A DNA stretch of 64,000 nucleotides. It comes from Sambucus nigra (Eukaryota > Streptophyta > Magnoliopsida > Dipsacales > Adoxaceae). Shown one piece after another: positions 24,246-36,910 of this stretch; position 1 is the first letter of the stretch, and each line of letters starts with the position of its first letter. The position numbers were made by a program, and so were the translations under genes. The notes under the pieces are model-generated. The model saw only the letters and a program-made list of their open reading frames with translations, was not told where the DNA came from and made no database searches. Where the stretch lies: contig OX422211.1 in NCBI GenBank assembly GCA_949130495.1, forward strand, positions 332,662,504-332,726,503. Direction: 5' to 3'.

Positions 24246-24692
24246 TTTTTTTTAATTTCAATACTGGTTCACTGGCCTTATTTTATTATTTACTGGTCAT
24301 CTCATCATTTAAAAGGCTCACAAATTCCCCCTGAAATTACAATTTGTGAAAAAGAACATTTGAAAATCGAAAATTTAATTTGTTAGACTTTGGTGGTCTA
24401 AAATGACTTAACTAATCAGATCGTTTTTAAGACTAAGACAAGAAAAAAAATGCCAAATCTGCTAAAAACACTTAAAATAAACTATTATACATATTCCAAA
24501 TCAAACACATTAAATAACATGTCTTGAAAACCCTAAATCTTTAAACGATTGACCGAATTGATTTTAGAAGAATGTGGGATAGGAAAAGTGATGAACAAAA
24601 TAGATTGATTTTGAATGTAGATAAACACTTTTATTAGTTGTCAAACAAGTCACATAATTAGTTTCAAGGAAATTGAACATATAAAAGAAATA
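24246..24692. other. AT-rich intergenic DNA
   Basis: No supported feature. It ends at TTTAA, the probable target site of element C. Confidence 0.5.
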
Positions 24693-24697
24693 TTTAA

Positions 24698-27147
24698 TGT
24701 AATACCCCGTATTTTTGGAGTAAAATAAAATCTAATAAGGATTAATTTAATTCGTTGAAATTAATTAATCAAGGTTGTGAGTAATTGAACTGAGTGTTAT
24801 TTATAAATTTTAGATTTGGACTTTAATAATTTGGGATAAATCTAAAAAGGAATTTAATATTGAGTAAAAAGTAATTACATGTATCACTTCACAATTAAAA
24901 TATATTTTTAGATAAAATATTCAGGACACACTTTGAGAGGTCTTACGGGCTCATTATTTTAGACCCTTAGGAATGGTCTCGGGGTACATATATATGAGTT
25001 AGGTTGTTATTGGGCTAATTAGATTATGTATTTGGGCTCATTTGGGGGTCCAAAGTTGGGACTTAAAGCTCAACTCGGAAATGGAAAACTAAACTTATTT
25101 AGTTAGAGTTAAACCATCAATTAGGAGTTACATCCAAGAACCCTAGCCACAACGACCCAGGAGGAAGCAGAAGGACCACCCTAGGAGGAGGAAAAGAGGA
25201 TCCTCTACAAATTTTAGGCAAGGATTCTCTAGCCATTCTTATTCAAATTGTAATAATCTTATATTAATGTTGACACCATGCTTAGAATAAGGTTAAATCA
25301 TGTGTTGGGACTGCATATTTAGAGACCTTTTTCATTGTGTAGAAATTGATGATAATTGTGTAGCCCGTGTTTATATTCATAACCTCTTGTATCAACTATG
25401 TATTCATGTGGTTTAAATTGAATATTAATTGTAGAAGATATGTTATAGAACTCTTAAACTAATCTGGAACACCAATGGAGTAGGGTAAGATAAAATCTAG
25501 AATTTGCATGTTCATAGGTTTTTGAAAGATCTTGATGATTTGATATAAATCTTGGAAGTAATTTGATGTTTAAGCATATTTAGAATGACCCTATGATCTT
25601 TTAGAGACTTCATCCATATCGATCGCGTTTTAAGTTGTTCATTTATTATGAGGATATTTGGTTAATTGGTATGTACGAACCGGTTCGGCCCTAATAGCGA
25701 ACTGGTCCGGGGGACCTCCTTGTAGATTTTTTCATTACGAGCGCATGGGCGCCAATCGCGTATTTTTCTGATTTTTTAAAATTAGTTATGATTTTTCTAC
25801 GAAAGGATGTGTGAGACCATTTTTGTCCAAGTGAGGGATAGAGACTTATTCCAAGATATTAATGATAATATTATGAACTTATATACATCGTTAAACCGTG
25901 ATGAGTTGATGTTATAGTAGTGCTTGCGTGATGACTTAAAATACAAGTAGCTATATAAAGGAAACAATTTATGTAGAACACTTGAATAACATTATATGGA
26001 ATAAATATATTAAAAGGCAGGAATATGCCTAGATGATTTGGAGATTTTGGTAGGGGCGCATATATGATAAGACCCTAAAAGATATGATGATATTATTATG
26101 ATTGATCCAGGGTGATTTTAAATAAAGAGGAATACTTATTGGAGATAAGTCAAGCCCTTGAGAATACAATTTGTGGGTAACTCCCCCAAATCCTTTTCGT
26201 GTAGGAATACCAAATGTAAATTTATCCTAATCCTAGTGGGCTAAGACTAAATGGTTAACAACGGTTGTGATAGTAGGTTGGGTGAGACTACTTATTCATA
26301 TTAGAGGATTATGTACATATAACCCTTATTTACGTTAGTTGACTCCTTATATATGTACATATAAACCTTATTTAAAAGGTAATAAGTAGCGAAAAATTAT
26401 CAATAATCTGGAATGATTTAAGTCTAAGTCAAGAGGAAAACATATTAAGATAATTAAATGTATTTGTAAGGGTAGTTTGGGAATAACTATACCTACAATT
26501 GTGTTGGTTAGGTTAGTTTGGGAATAACTATACCTAAAATGTTTTTTAAGGGTTAGTTGGGAATAATTGTACATATATACATTTAAAGAGAAATAAATGA
26601 TGAAGCAAATGTGATTTAAGGCCAAAAAATAATTGCATGAGCCTTAATATTTAATAGGGAAAGTAGTCGTAGGATACAGACTTAAAATGAGTTATAGAAT
26701 AATTGACTAAATGTTATAGTTAGGCCAGGAAGGATATATTTTATATGGATTGAGATTTTCTTGGGTTAAAGTAGTTAGAGATTAACTACTTATACATATT
26801 GGATGATAATATGTATCATATTATTTTATGTGGACATACCAATGTTCGTGGACTGTCCTCTCGACTTGGGGGTCCGTGCATTCAGATCGAGTACCACACG
26901 CCGACACAGGTGGGCTTGATGATTGTGTGCGTCATATAAGTAATACGTGGAGGCTCCATGTACGAGGAGGTGGGTGTTAACGCTGACCCAACCCGTTTCA
27001 CTACTGGGTATGGGTTGTGAACAGGTATCCTCCATAGGGACCTCCCCCAACTTATGTGTGTTTTGTGATGTTCTCTTAGGATAAGGGATTCCTCCTAATT
27101 TGACGATAGAGAACGAACGAGACACCAATGGTAGATGCCTTTATGTG

Positions 27148-27186
<39 letters not shown>

Positions 27187-28273
27187 CACACATTGTGGTG
27201 TACCTTATATGGGAATGTACCCTCTTAGTCTAAGGATGTAGACAATGTTTAATGATAGTAAAGTCGGGTTAATAAAATGATGTGAATAATTAAGGACGAT
27301 GATGAGTCTTAATGATTAATGTGGCAAACAATTATTAATGATATTAATTATTGAGTAGTATAAGAAAGTAGACAAGAATTAAAGAGAATGAATAATGGGG
27401 TATCCAATTATTAATGAGAATAATAATTTGGTAATTTAAGAGAATGAAAATAATAGTCTAATGGGGTAGACGACGAGGGGTATGAATTAAATTATTAAAT
27501 AGTCTAAAGATATATAAAAGGGTTATGGAATATTATATGACATAAGGATATTCTCCGAGTTTATATAAATTGTGTAGTCGACATTTTAAATTCCATTCGG
27601 GGATTGGGGGTGTTGGACATAAATACTCACTTTTAGTTAATGCATAGCTAGATGGCTTATTCTTTACATGTAATATTAGATAATGAAAGTTACAATTGGC
27701 ATTTTATTTGAGGATACGAGTAGGACCGCTTCTAGATGAGAGGTGAGGTACTCATTACATGTGAGCATCGATGGAGAGAGGTGAAGTATGAGTTAAGAAT
27801 AATTTTCATATTTACTGGTGAAGAATCCTTGAAACTCTAGGGCTTTGACCCAAATTATAAATGTTCCCCCCGGGTATTCTTAATGACAGGGATAACAGGA
27901 CTAACGATGGATCAGACTTGCAATTGCATTAGATGTAGTGGATTTCGTTCCATTGATTCTAGAGTAGGTTGTGCTTCAGTATTTTATCATTTTATTTCAC
28001 ACTGGGATTTGTATGGGCATATGCCTAAGAGTTTATTTATATAAATTGTACTTAGCTTTACATTATGGACATTGTATGATGATTGAGTTCTTATTATTCA
28101 TGTGTTAAATCAAATTTAATCAGATGTTTTTATTCATTGTGGATTTTGATATAATTAAAATAAAGAAATTTTTTATTTCTTCAATGTTGATAATGGTATA
28201 AATTGTTGATAAGCCCCATCTTTGGCATATTGAGCCTGGCCAACCTTTACGTGAGAAATTGGGGGTTGTTACA
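24698..28273 (+). repeat. 5' LTR of element C
   Basis: A 3,576-bp direct repeat of 30016-33676. It includes three degenerate copies of a ~45-bp unit with TGGGAATAACTATACCTA at about 26468-26580, conserved in the other LTR at about 31830-31940. A (GT)n run at 27150-27181 is absent from the other copy. At 25681-25707 there is an inverted repeat, ACCGGTTCG against CGAACTGGT. Confidence 0.87.
27150..27181. repeat. (GT)n microsatellite in the 5' LTR of C
   Basis: About 16 GT units. The 3' LTR has an unrelated TA-rich stretch in this place. Confidence 0.95.
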
Positions 28274-30015
28274 GTTGGTATCAAAGCATGGTTCTAGTGT
28301 CCTTAGGTTCTGTGTTTGAGATCGTTACATTCAGATTTGTGTCATTTGATGTTTATCCCTATGATTAGGAATCATTTTATTATTTTGGAATGATTACTAG
28401 CCGTTTGGGAAGGGGTCGCTTTTGGAGTGAGGGCTATAAAGACCTTAGTGTGGGTCGTTCACTTGCAAGAATTTCGAGGAGTTTGGACAATTTGGTGCCT
28501 AGTAATTTAAAGGAAGATATTTAGAGAATTTGAGGATGTGATCATATCCAATAATGCACCAGTAAAGGTTAGTTCGTTTAGACCAGGACCCATAGTGAGA
28601 TGGGCATCAGATTATAGATGAAAGTTTTAGCGGAGAAAGAGATGAATGATAGAATCGGTGGTAAATAAGGTGTTTTCCTACTTTGGAGTATATGGGATAT
28701 ATTTTGTTTGATATTGGGACTTAATGTTCACTTGGGTTTTGTTAATAAATTGGAAATGATAGACTTTGTATTTGGGAAGCTTATGTTATTTTGGGCCTAT
28801 TTGATGTCTATGTTGGAATATGACATTTTTCTAGGGAATGAATTTATAGTTACATGGAATATATTAATATTATGTGGATTGCTATGAGTTGTGGTCATGT
28901 CTAAATGACAAGATTGATTAGGAATTGGTGTTCATCGTAGTCGTGAGGATTATTCTGAGAAATTTTATGGGTGAGCCTAGTTTTGAAACAATAAATGTCA
29001 ATGGGAAATTAAGTCCTGTAAGAACCTTTAGAAAGTTGAGAATGCTTAGAGAAGCAACATGTTAGTGTGGTTTAAATTTTTTGAATAACTCCAGGAGGTA
29101 TATATGTGTGAATAAAATCAAAATTTTGGGATAAATCGGGCGATGTTCAGGTGGGAGCAATGGTCTTTTATATGGAGGGAAAATCGTTTGCGAGATGACG
29201 TAATGATATGATTTGGAAAAGTATTGCCTTAACGATTATAGTCAACAAAGTAGAAGTAAGGCTAGTGATAGCTTTGATTATTGATATTATATGTGATCGT
29301 GTGTAATGTTGGTATAGTAATGTTGTCATTAAAGTGGTAATGGTAGACCTGATTAGAATGGGTATGCATTTGGAGACACAGAAATGACTAAGGGCTCTAC
29401 AGATTAAATACGGGAGAAGAATGTCCTACCTAGATTATGGTAATTAAGATATCGGGTATGGTAGGGTCGGTTGACTCTAAGGGAGTTTGGTATAACTCTT
29501 ATAACGGTATAAGTGGTTGGTTTGGAAAATAGCAAATATTGAAATTTATATGATTAGCATAAATGGTTATTGTTACTTCTTTTTATCTTGGGCCGATGGA
29601 TTGCAATAACTGACTAAGTTGTGTAGTAGTGTATCGGGAGGGTTCCTTGTTTGGATTTCGTGTGCGAGACGACCCATGCACGAAATTGGCAAAAGTCGGG
29701 AGTTGAGAGAAGTCGGATACTAAGATGGTTATTTCTTTTTACATGTACGTATGTGGTGGTATACTCTTTGTATGGATATACTTGGTATTAATGGTACATA
29801 CTAGATGTATATGTGTCATTCATCTTTGTTAATGATATGTATGTATATATAAGGTGGAATATATGGGCATTATAGGCATGGATGAGCCTTTTCATTTATC
29901 TTATGGGATATGAGTGTGGACTAGTTGGGTATAAACATAAGTTAACAGTGCAAATAAAATGTGACTTTATGCTACATTGAATTCCGAGGACAAAATTTCG
30001 TTATAAGGGGGTGGA
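28274..30015 (+). other. Interior of element C, non-coding
   Basis: A 1.74-kb interior with stops in all frames and no recognisable gag or pol. It opens with the leader shared with A and B (GGTTCTAGTGTCCTTAGG). It carries the shared noncoding block at 29623-29690, about 330-390 bp before the 3' LTR, as in A. The polypurine tract AAGGGGGTGG is at 30004-30013. Confidence 0.75.
28276..28287 (+). other. Primer binding site of element C
   Basis: TGGTATCAAAGC begins two bases after the LTR end. It differs by one base from the initiator Met site used by A and B (G to A), which is probably decay. Confidence 0.85.
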
Positions 30016-30307
30016 TGTAATACCCCGTATTTTTGGAGTAAAATAAAATCTAATAAAGATTAATTTAATTCGGTGAACTTAATTAATTAAGGTTGTGAGT
30101 AATTGGACTCAGTGTTATTTAAAAAATTTAGAGTTGAACTTTAATGATTTGAGATAAATTTAAAAAGGAATTTTATATTGAGTAAAAAGTAATTGCATGT
30201 GTCACGTCACAATTAAAATATATTTTTGGATAAAAATATCCGGGACACACTTTGATAGGTATTACGGGTTCATTTGGGCATTTTAGACCTTTAAGAATGT
30301 TCCCTAG

Positions 30308-30360
<53 letters not shown>

Positions 30361-33300
30361 TTGGGTTGTTATCGGGCTAATTAGATTATGTATTTGGCCT
30401 CATTTGGGAGTCCAAAGTTGGGACTTAAAGCCCAACTCGGAAATTAAAGACTAACCTTATTTAATTAGAGTTAAACTATCCATTAGGAGTTACATCCAAA
30501 AACCCTATCCACAACCACCCAGGAGGAAGATAAAGGACTACCTTAAGAGGAGGAAGAGAGGCTCCTCTACAAATTTCAGGCAAGGATTATGTTGCTATTC
30601 TTATTCAAATTGTACGAATATTATATTAATGTTGATACCAAGCTTAGAATAAGGTTTAAACATGTGTTGGGTTTGCATATTTAGAGACCTTTTGAATTGC
30701 GTAGAAATTGATGATAATTGTGTAACCCATGTTTAGACCCGTAACCCCTTGTATCAACTATGTATTCATGTGGTTTAAATGGAAGATTAATTGTAGAAGA
30801 TATGTTGTAGAACCCTTAAACTAATCTAGAACTCCAATGGAGTAAGGTAAAATGAAATCTGGAATTTGCATGTTCATAGATTCTTGAAAGATCTTGATGA
30901 TTTGATTTAAATCTTGGAAGTAATTTGATGTTTAAGCATGTTTAGAATGGCCCTATGATCTTTTAGAGACTTAATATATATCATGTTTTAAGTTGTAGAT
31001 ATATTATGAGGATCTTTGTTTAATTGGTATGTGGGAACTGGTTCGGCCTTAATAGCGAATCGGTTCGAGGGACCTGCTTGTAGATTTTTTCGTTACAATC
31101 ACGTGGGCGCTGATCGCGTATTTTTCTGATTTTTTTTTAATTAGTTATGATTTTTCTACGAAAGGTTGTGAGAGACCATTTTTGTCCAAGCGAGGGATAA
31201 AGACTTATTCCAAGATATTAACGATAATGTTATGAACTTATATACATCGTTAAACCGGGATGGGTTGATGTTATAGTAGTGCATGCGTGATGACTTAAAA
31301 TACAAGTAGCTATATAAAGGAAACGATTTATGTAGAACACTTGAATAACGTTATACATAATAAATATATTAAAAGGTAGGAATATGCCTCGCTGATTTGG
31401 AGATTTTGGTAGGGGCACATAGAAGATAACACCCTAAAAGATACTATGGTATTATTATGATTGATCCGGGGTGACTTTAAATAAAGAGGAAAACTTATTG
31501 GAGATAAGTCGAACCATTGAGAATACAATTAGTGGGTAACTCCCTCAAATATTTATTGTGTAGGAATACTAAATGTAAATGTATCCTAAGACTAGTGGGC
31601 AAAGAATAAATGGTTAACAATGGTTGTGATAGTAGGTTAGGTGAGACTACTTATTTATATTAGAGGATTATGTACATATAACCCTCATTCACATTAGGTG
31701 ACTCCTTATATATGTACATATAAACCTTATTGAAAAGGTAACAAGAAGCGAACAATTATTAATAATCTGGAATGATTTAAGTCTAAGTCAAGAGGAAAAC
31801 ATACTAAGATAACTAAATGTATTAGTAAGGGTACTTTGGGAATAACTATACCTACAATTGTATTGGTTAGGTTAATTTGGGTATAACTATACCTATAATG
31901 TTTTGGAAGGGTTTATTGGGAATAATTGTACCTATATACATTTAAATATAAATACATGACGAAGAAAATGTGATTTAAGTCCAAAAAAGAATTGCATGAG
32001 ACTTAATATTTAATCGAAAAAGTAGTCGTAGGATAACGACTTAAAATGAGTTATGAAATAATTGACTAAAATGTTATAGTTAAGCTATGAAGGCTACATT
32101 TTATATGGATTTAGATTTCCTTGGGTTAAAGTAGTTATAGAGTAACTGCTTATACATATTGGATGATAATATCTATCATATTATTTTATGTGGACATACC
32201 AATGTTCATGGACTATCCTGTCGGCTTGGGGGTTCATGCATTCGGACCGGGTATGACTCGTCGGCACAAGTGGGATTGGCGATTGTGTAGGTCATATAGG
32301 TACTACATGGAGGCACCATCTACGAGGAGGTAGGTGTTGACGCTGACCCAGCCTATGTTACTGCTGGGTATGGGCTGTGAATAGGCTATGTCACTACTGG
32401 GTATGGGTGTTGACGCTGACCCAGCTTGTGTTATTGCTGACCCAGCCTATCCCCAACTTATGTGTGTTTTATGATGTTCGTTTCGGATAAGGGTTTCCTC
32501 CGGACTTGCCCATAAATCACGAACGAGACACCAATGGTAGATGCCTTTGTGTGTCGCATATATATGGGCATATATATATTTATCTATTTACACATTGTGG
32601 TGTACCTTATATGGAAATGTGCCCTCTTAGTCTAAAGATGTAAACAATGCTTAATGATAAAAAAGTCGGGTTAATAAAATGATTTGAATAATTAAGGACG
32701 AAGATGAGTCCTAATGATTAATGTGGCAGACAATTATTAACGAGAATAATAACTGAGTAGTCTTAGAAAGTAGACAATTATTAAAGAGAATGAATAATGG
32801 GGTAACCAATTATTAATGAGAATAATAATTTGGTAATCTAAGAGAATTAAACTTATAGTCTAATAGGGTAGACGAGGAGGAGTATGAATTAAATTGTTAA
32901 ATAGTCTTAAGAGGTAGACAATATTATGGAATATTATATGACATAAGGATATGATCTGAGTTTATATAAATTGTGTAGTTAACATTTTGAATTCCATTCG
33001 GGGATTGGGGGTGTTAGACATAAGTAACCACTTTTAGTTAATGCATAGCTAGATGGCTTATTCTTTACATGCCATATTAAATAATGGAAGTTACAATTAA
33101 CATTTTATTCGAGGATACGAGTATGACCGCTTCTAGATGAGAGTTGAGGTAGCCGTTACATGTGAGCGTAAATGGAGAGACGTGAAATATGAGTTAGTAA
33201 CAATTTTCATATTTACTGGTGAAGAATCCTTGAAACTCTAGGGTTCTGACCCAAATTATAATTGTTTTTGCCCCAAGTATTCTTAATGACAGTGATAATA

Positions 33301-33676
33301 GGACTGACGATGGATCAAACTTGCAGTTATATTGGACGTAGTAGATTTCGTTCCATTGATTCTAGTGTAGGTTGTACTTCAGTATTTTATCATTTTATTT
33401 CACACTGGGATTTGTATAGGCATAAGCCTAAGAGTTTATTTATATCAGTTGTACTTAGCTTTTACATTATGGACATTGTATGATGATTCAGTTATTATTA
33501 TTCATGTGTTAAATCAAATTTATTCAGATGTTTTTATTCATTGTGGATTTTGATATAATTAAAATAAAGGAATTTTTATTTCTTCAGTGCTCAGAATGAT
33601 ATAAATTGTTGATAAGCCCCACCTTTGGTGTATTGAGCATGACCAGTCTTTACGTGAGAAAATGAAGGTTGTTACA
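30016..33676 (+). repeat. 3' LTR of element C
   Basis: 3,661 bp; longer than the 5' copy mainly because of a (TA)n at 30311-30356 and a local duplication. At 32338-32450 the segment with GACGCTGACCCAGC and CTACTGGGTATGGG is repeated in rearranged form, whereas the 5' LTR (about 26975-27010) has it once. The 3' end is GTTGTTACA. Confidence 0.87.
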
Positions 33677-33681
33677 TTGAA

Positions 33682-34979
33682 TAAATGAACAAAATATATT
33701 TGTTATCTCGTAAAAAAATAGAAGAATGTAGTAAGTCGAGTGAATATTCCTAAAAGAACTCAACTATTTGTTGTGTACTTGCTGAATTCCTCAATCTTTT
33801 ATATTATTAGGAATTAAATTATCAAATTTTATTTAATAAACTGTATAAATTTGTGGAAAAAAAATAAAAGAAATGCATGACTTACAAATTGAAATCGCTT
33901 GGTCTCGATCTTCCTCTTAACCAATTCTGAATTTGTGTGTGTGAATGAGAGTGAGTTAAAAAGAAAGAGAAAGAGAGACAAAGACAAAGTGACCAAGGTT
34001 TGAAAGTGTGAAGGGGAATTTTACTTCGTAAAAATATAAATAATGAACCAATGTCGGGTAGTTAATACTGGGCTAGTACACATGAAATGGGTTGCACTTA
34101 TAGTATGATGTCATATTAGTTTATACTAAAGTTAACATTTGTGTTAACCCAGTTTAAAAACTAAAAATTGTTAAAACCTATTAATTTAGGTAAATTAGAA
34201 ATATTGTTATTAAATAAATAATATGAAACATTATTAAGTAAAAAAGAAATAATAAAATTAGTAATTTTAATAAATCAATGTGTGTAATTGAATATATTAA
34301 AGGGTTAATGTGTCAATTTGTGTACAATTAAAATTGATTCATTGGCTTAATGTGTAATAAAGGGTGAACACAACATGCCTCATTATAATTTTTTCACTCA
34401 ATAAAAAATTTAACTATTTAGACCCAAACATTATAAATATTAACATAAATGTGAGTCAACACTACCCTTTGTTAGGTCTAGTTAAAAGTGAGCTTTTGAC
34501 TAACAATATTTAAAGAGTGCAAGTGTAATGTTTATTTTTTTCTTAGAATGGGGGTACTAAAAAACCAATTATAAAAACAAAAGCAAACACAAAATAAAAT
34601 AATATTTAACTCCAACTAATTGAGAAGAGATGTCCATGTGCAGAGTTAAGGGTCCTTTATAAATTTTAACAAATTTAAATAAAGAATATCTCACTGGATC
34701 TCTTCTCCTTGGTACTTTACCAATGTGAATATGCAAATAGTGTTCCATTAGTTCTTTGTAAAATCTTAGGTCACATACAACTGCGTAGTAGCATTATCCA
34801 AGTATACTACAATCGTTAGATTAAGCGTGGTGACAAAGGAGGAATGGGGCACGACATTCCCACTAAATATACCCAATTACTTTATTCTTAATTATTCCTT
34901 ACATCATAGTCGATTATAACTAAGTAAACATTCCTATTTTGCATTCCCGACAATAAACCAAAATTACTAGAAACCCTGG
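33682..34979. other. AT-rich intergenic DNA between elements C and D
   Basis: No open frame or repeat I can classify in about 1.3 kb. Confidence 0.5.
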
Positions 34980-35371
34980 TGTGGAGTACAACCCAAACAT
35001 AACGACTCAGATATGTTCGGATCCATAATAAATAACAAGTGTAAGACGTTGTAATAGATAACTACACAAAATTAACTATGTTATGCAAAGATCAAGAAGG
35101 ATATTAACATGAATCAAGAACATTCTGAATCATCAGCTCAAAGAAAACCAACACGCTTCTTCCTGCTCCACCTCTATAAATGTAACCCGCACCCCAGGAA
35201 AAAGGGGACATGTAACTTTGTGATTTGAAACACAAGAAAGTAATAAAAGAGAGAAACACCCCGTGGACTTAGGCCATTATCGAACCACGTAAATCTTTTT
35301 TGTGAGATTGTTTTACTCGTAGAATAATCTTAACTACTTAAATTCATTCATTGCAATTAATTGCACTCACA
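34980..35371 (+). repeat. 5' LTR of element D
   Basis: About 390 bp, matching 44803-45218 with many changes and gaps. Shared landmarks are CTATAAATGTAAC (TATA box at 35175-35181), GGGGACATGTAACTTT, and GTGGACTTAGGCC followed by AACCACGTAAATC at 35263-35299, a U5 signature common in Tat LTRs. It ends CACTCACA. Confidence 0.75.
35175..35181 (+). promoter_or_regulatory. TATA box in the 5' LTR of D
   Basis: TATAAAT about 190 bp before the LTR end, conserved at 45022-45028 in the 3' LTR. Confidence 0.6.
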
Positions 35372-35384
35372 ATTGGCATCATCC
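35372..35384 (+). other. Decayed primer binding site of element D
   Basis: ATTGGCATCATCC directly follows the LTR. It has the shape of the TTGGCGCCGTC-like sites of Tat elements with CG pairs changed to CA or TG, the mark of deaminated methylcytosine. Confidence 0.55.
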
Positions 35385-35433
35385 ATATGATTCAATTTTT
35401 TTTCCTATGCTAGTTAAAATCAACAAGTTAAGC

Positions 35434-36910
35434 AATGTCTCACCCTCACAGTACACCTTTTATGGACAATCAGCAAGGGGGACTACCACCGCACAGGGTT
35501 AGTTCTGAGATTCACTTGAACAAGAGTCAAGTAGCCATTCATCCATGATACCACCCACAGGATCAGAACTCTGAACAGAGCAACGAGAAGACCAGGTTAA
35601 CCCAGATCTCGCGACTAGTCGACGCTTATGAACAATGACTCCCTCGGCAAGAGAAGGCAACGCAACTCTAATTGGAGGAGAGATATCATCTTCAACGATA
35701 CCTAGAGAGAATGGAGCGAGAGCTTTGAGAAGATAATCGCAAGTCTCATGGTCGTATCCTTAGCCTTCGAGCGAGCAAAACTCGCAGCCGAGAAAGGAGT
35801 TCGCACCGTAATCAGGAGCCCTCAGAATAACAGAGCTGCTCAGCGAGGTAAAATCAGGAGGAATGACATCGTAGATACGATATCTGAAGTCTGTTGTGAA
35901 AGGAGATGGATCAATACCCATCTAATCATGGGTCTAGATCCACCAAAGAATTAGCCATGAGGGCTCAAATCACTCAGATTTAATCTCCATTCTCTAGGAT
36001 AATTGAGGAGCAAGAGCCTCCGAAGAAGTTTGCAATCCCTAGGTTCAAAGTGTATGATGAAAAGACTGACCTTATTATCACATGCACGAATACTGGAAAG
36101 CGATGACCCTATGTAACTATGATGACGCTCTTATGTGCCATATATTCCCTTTTAGCTTGGGCTATGTTGCACAAACGTGGTTTAAAAGGTTGCACAGGTT
36201 GGTCAAGGATTTTAAGTCACTTACTGAAGCCTTTACAACGCGCTTTATCACCCACAGTTCTCACCCCAAAAGGATAGAATCTCTTCTCACTATGAGTAAG
36301 AAACCTCAGGAGACTCTGTGGGATTATGCTAGGAAATATTTTAAAACCTATAATGAAGTTGAAGATTGATCGAAGTAAGCTGTTGTAGCATCATTCAAGA
36401 TAGGACTGACCCACAACTCCATATTTCACCGGTCCCTCTCCATGACAGAAGCAGACACCATCAACGATCTTATGTCGCGTAAAAAGAAGTATGCTAAGGT
36501 GGAAGATGTGGTCGTCCTCAACTAAGGTGATAATGGTCGCACGGAGGTGACCAAAGGTAATGACAAAGATAACACCCCCAAGAAGGGGGCCAAGAAGAAA
36601 AATATAGGTACTAAGTTTGGGGATAAGTTAGATCCGTCCAAAGCCTTATAGGCAAATAACACTATTTTTAAGGAAACAATCTACAAGATCTTGGGTAAGA
36701 TTAAAGACTAGAGGTTCAAGTGGTAAAAGAAGATGGGTGAAGATTCAAGAAAGAGAAACGTATCACTCTGATGCGCCTATCATAAAGCGAATGAGCACAA
36801 AATGGGGAACTTCAAGGCCCTCAAATCCCATTTAGAGGAGTTAGCCTAGGAAGGGCATTTAAATGAACATGTTAAGAATAATGCTGATAAGGTCTCCCCC
36901 AACATCGACT
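35434..36910 (+). pseudogene. gag remnant of element D
   Basis: The reading opens MSHPHSTPFMDNQQGG at 35434 and is broken by many stops. The best-preserved part is 36082-36369, 95 residues with MCHIFPFSLGYVAQTWFKRL and LTEAFTTRF, the retrotransposon gag core of gypsy elements that forms the particle shell. Further on, AYHKANEHKMGNFKALKSHL near 36778-36840 corresponds to the C-terminal nucleic-acid-binding region of Tat gag. A coiled, charged segment (KKGAKKKN) lies between. It is not translatable as one protein. Confidence 0.75.

Larger units (their letters stand above)
24698..33676 (+). mobile_element. LTR retrotransposon C (LARD-like), plus strand
   Basis: The LTRs begin TGTAATACCCCGTATTTTTG and end GTTGTTACA. 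The order is 5' LTR 24698-28273, interior 28274-30015, 3' LTR 30016-33676. The flanks TTTAA (24693-24697) and TTGAA (33677-33681) match at four of five positions, consistent with a target duplication that has mutated once. The proportions are nearly those of A (3.6-kb LTRs, 1.74-kb interior) but the LTR body differs. No gag or pol motif is recognisable. In the first ~255 bp the LTRs differ at roughly 9% of positions by eye, so it is older than A. Confidence 0.86.

Noticed and set aside
26826..27128. A 100-codon open frame on the minus strand
   Set aside because: It lies within the 5' LTR of C, is not open in the 3' LTR, and has no recognisable domain.
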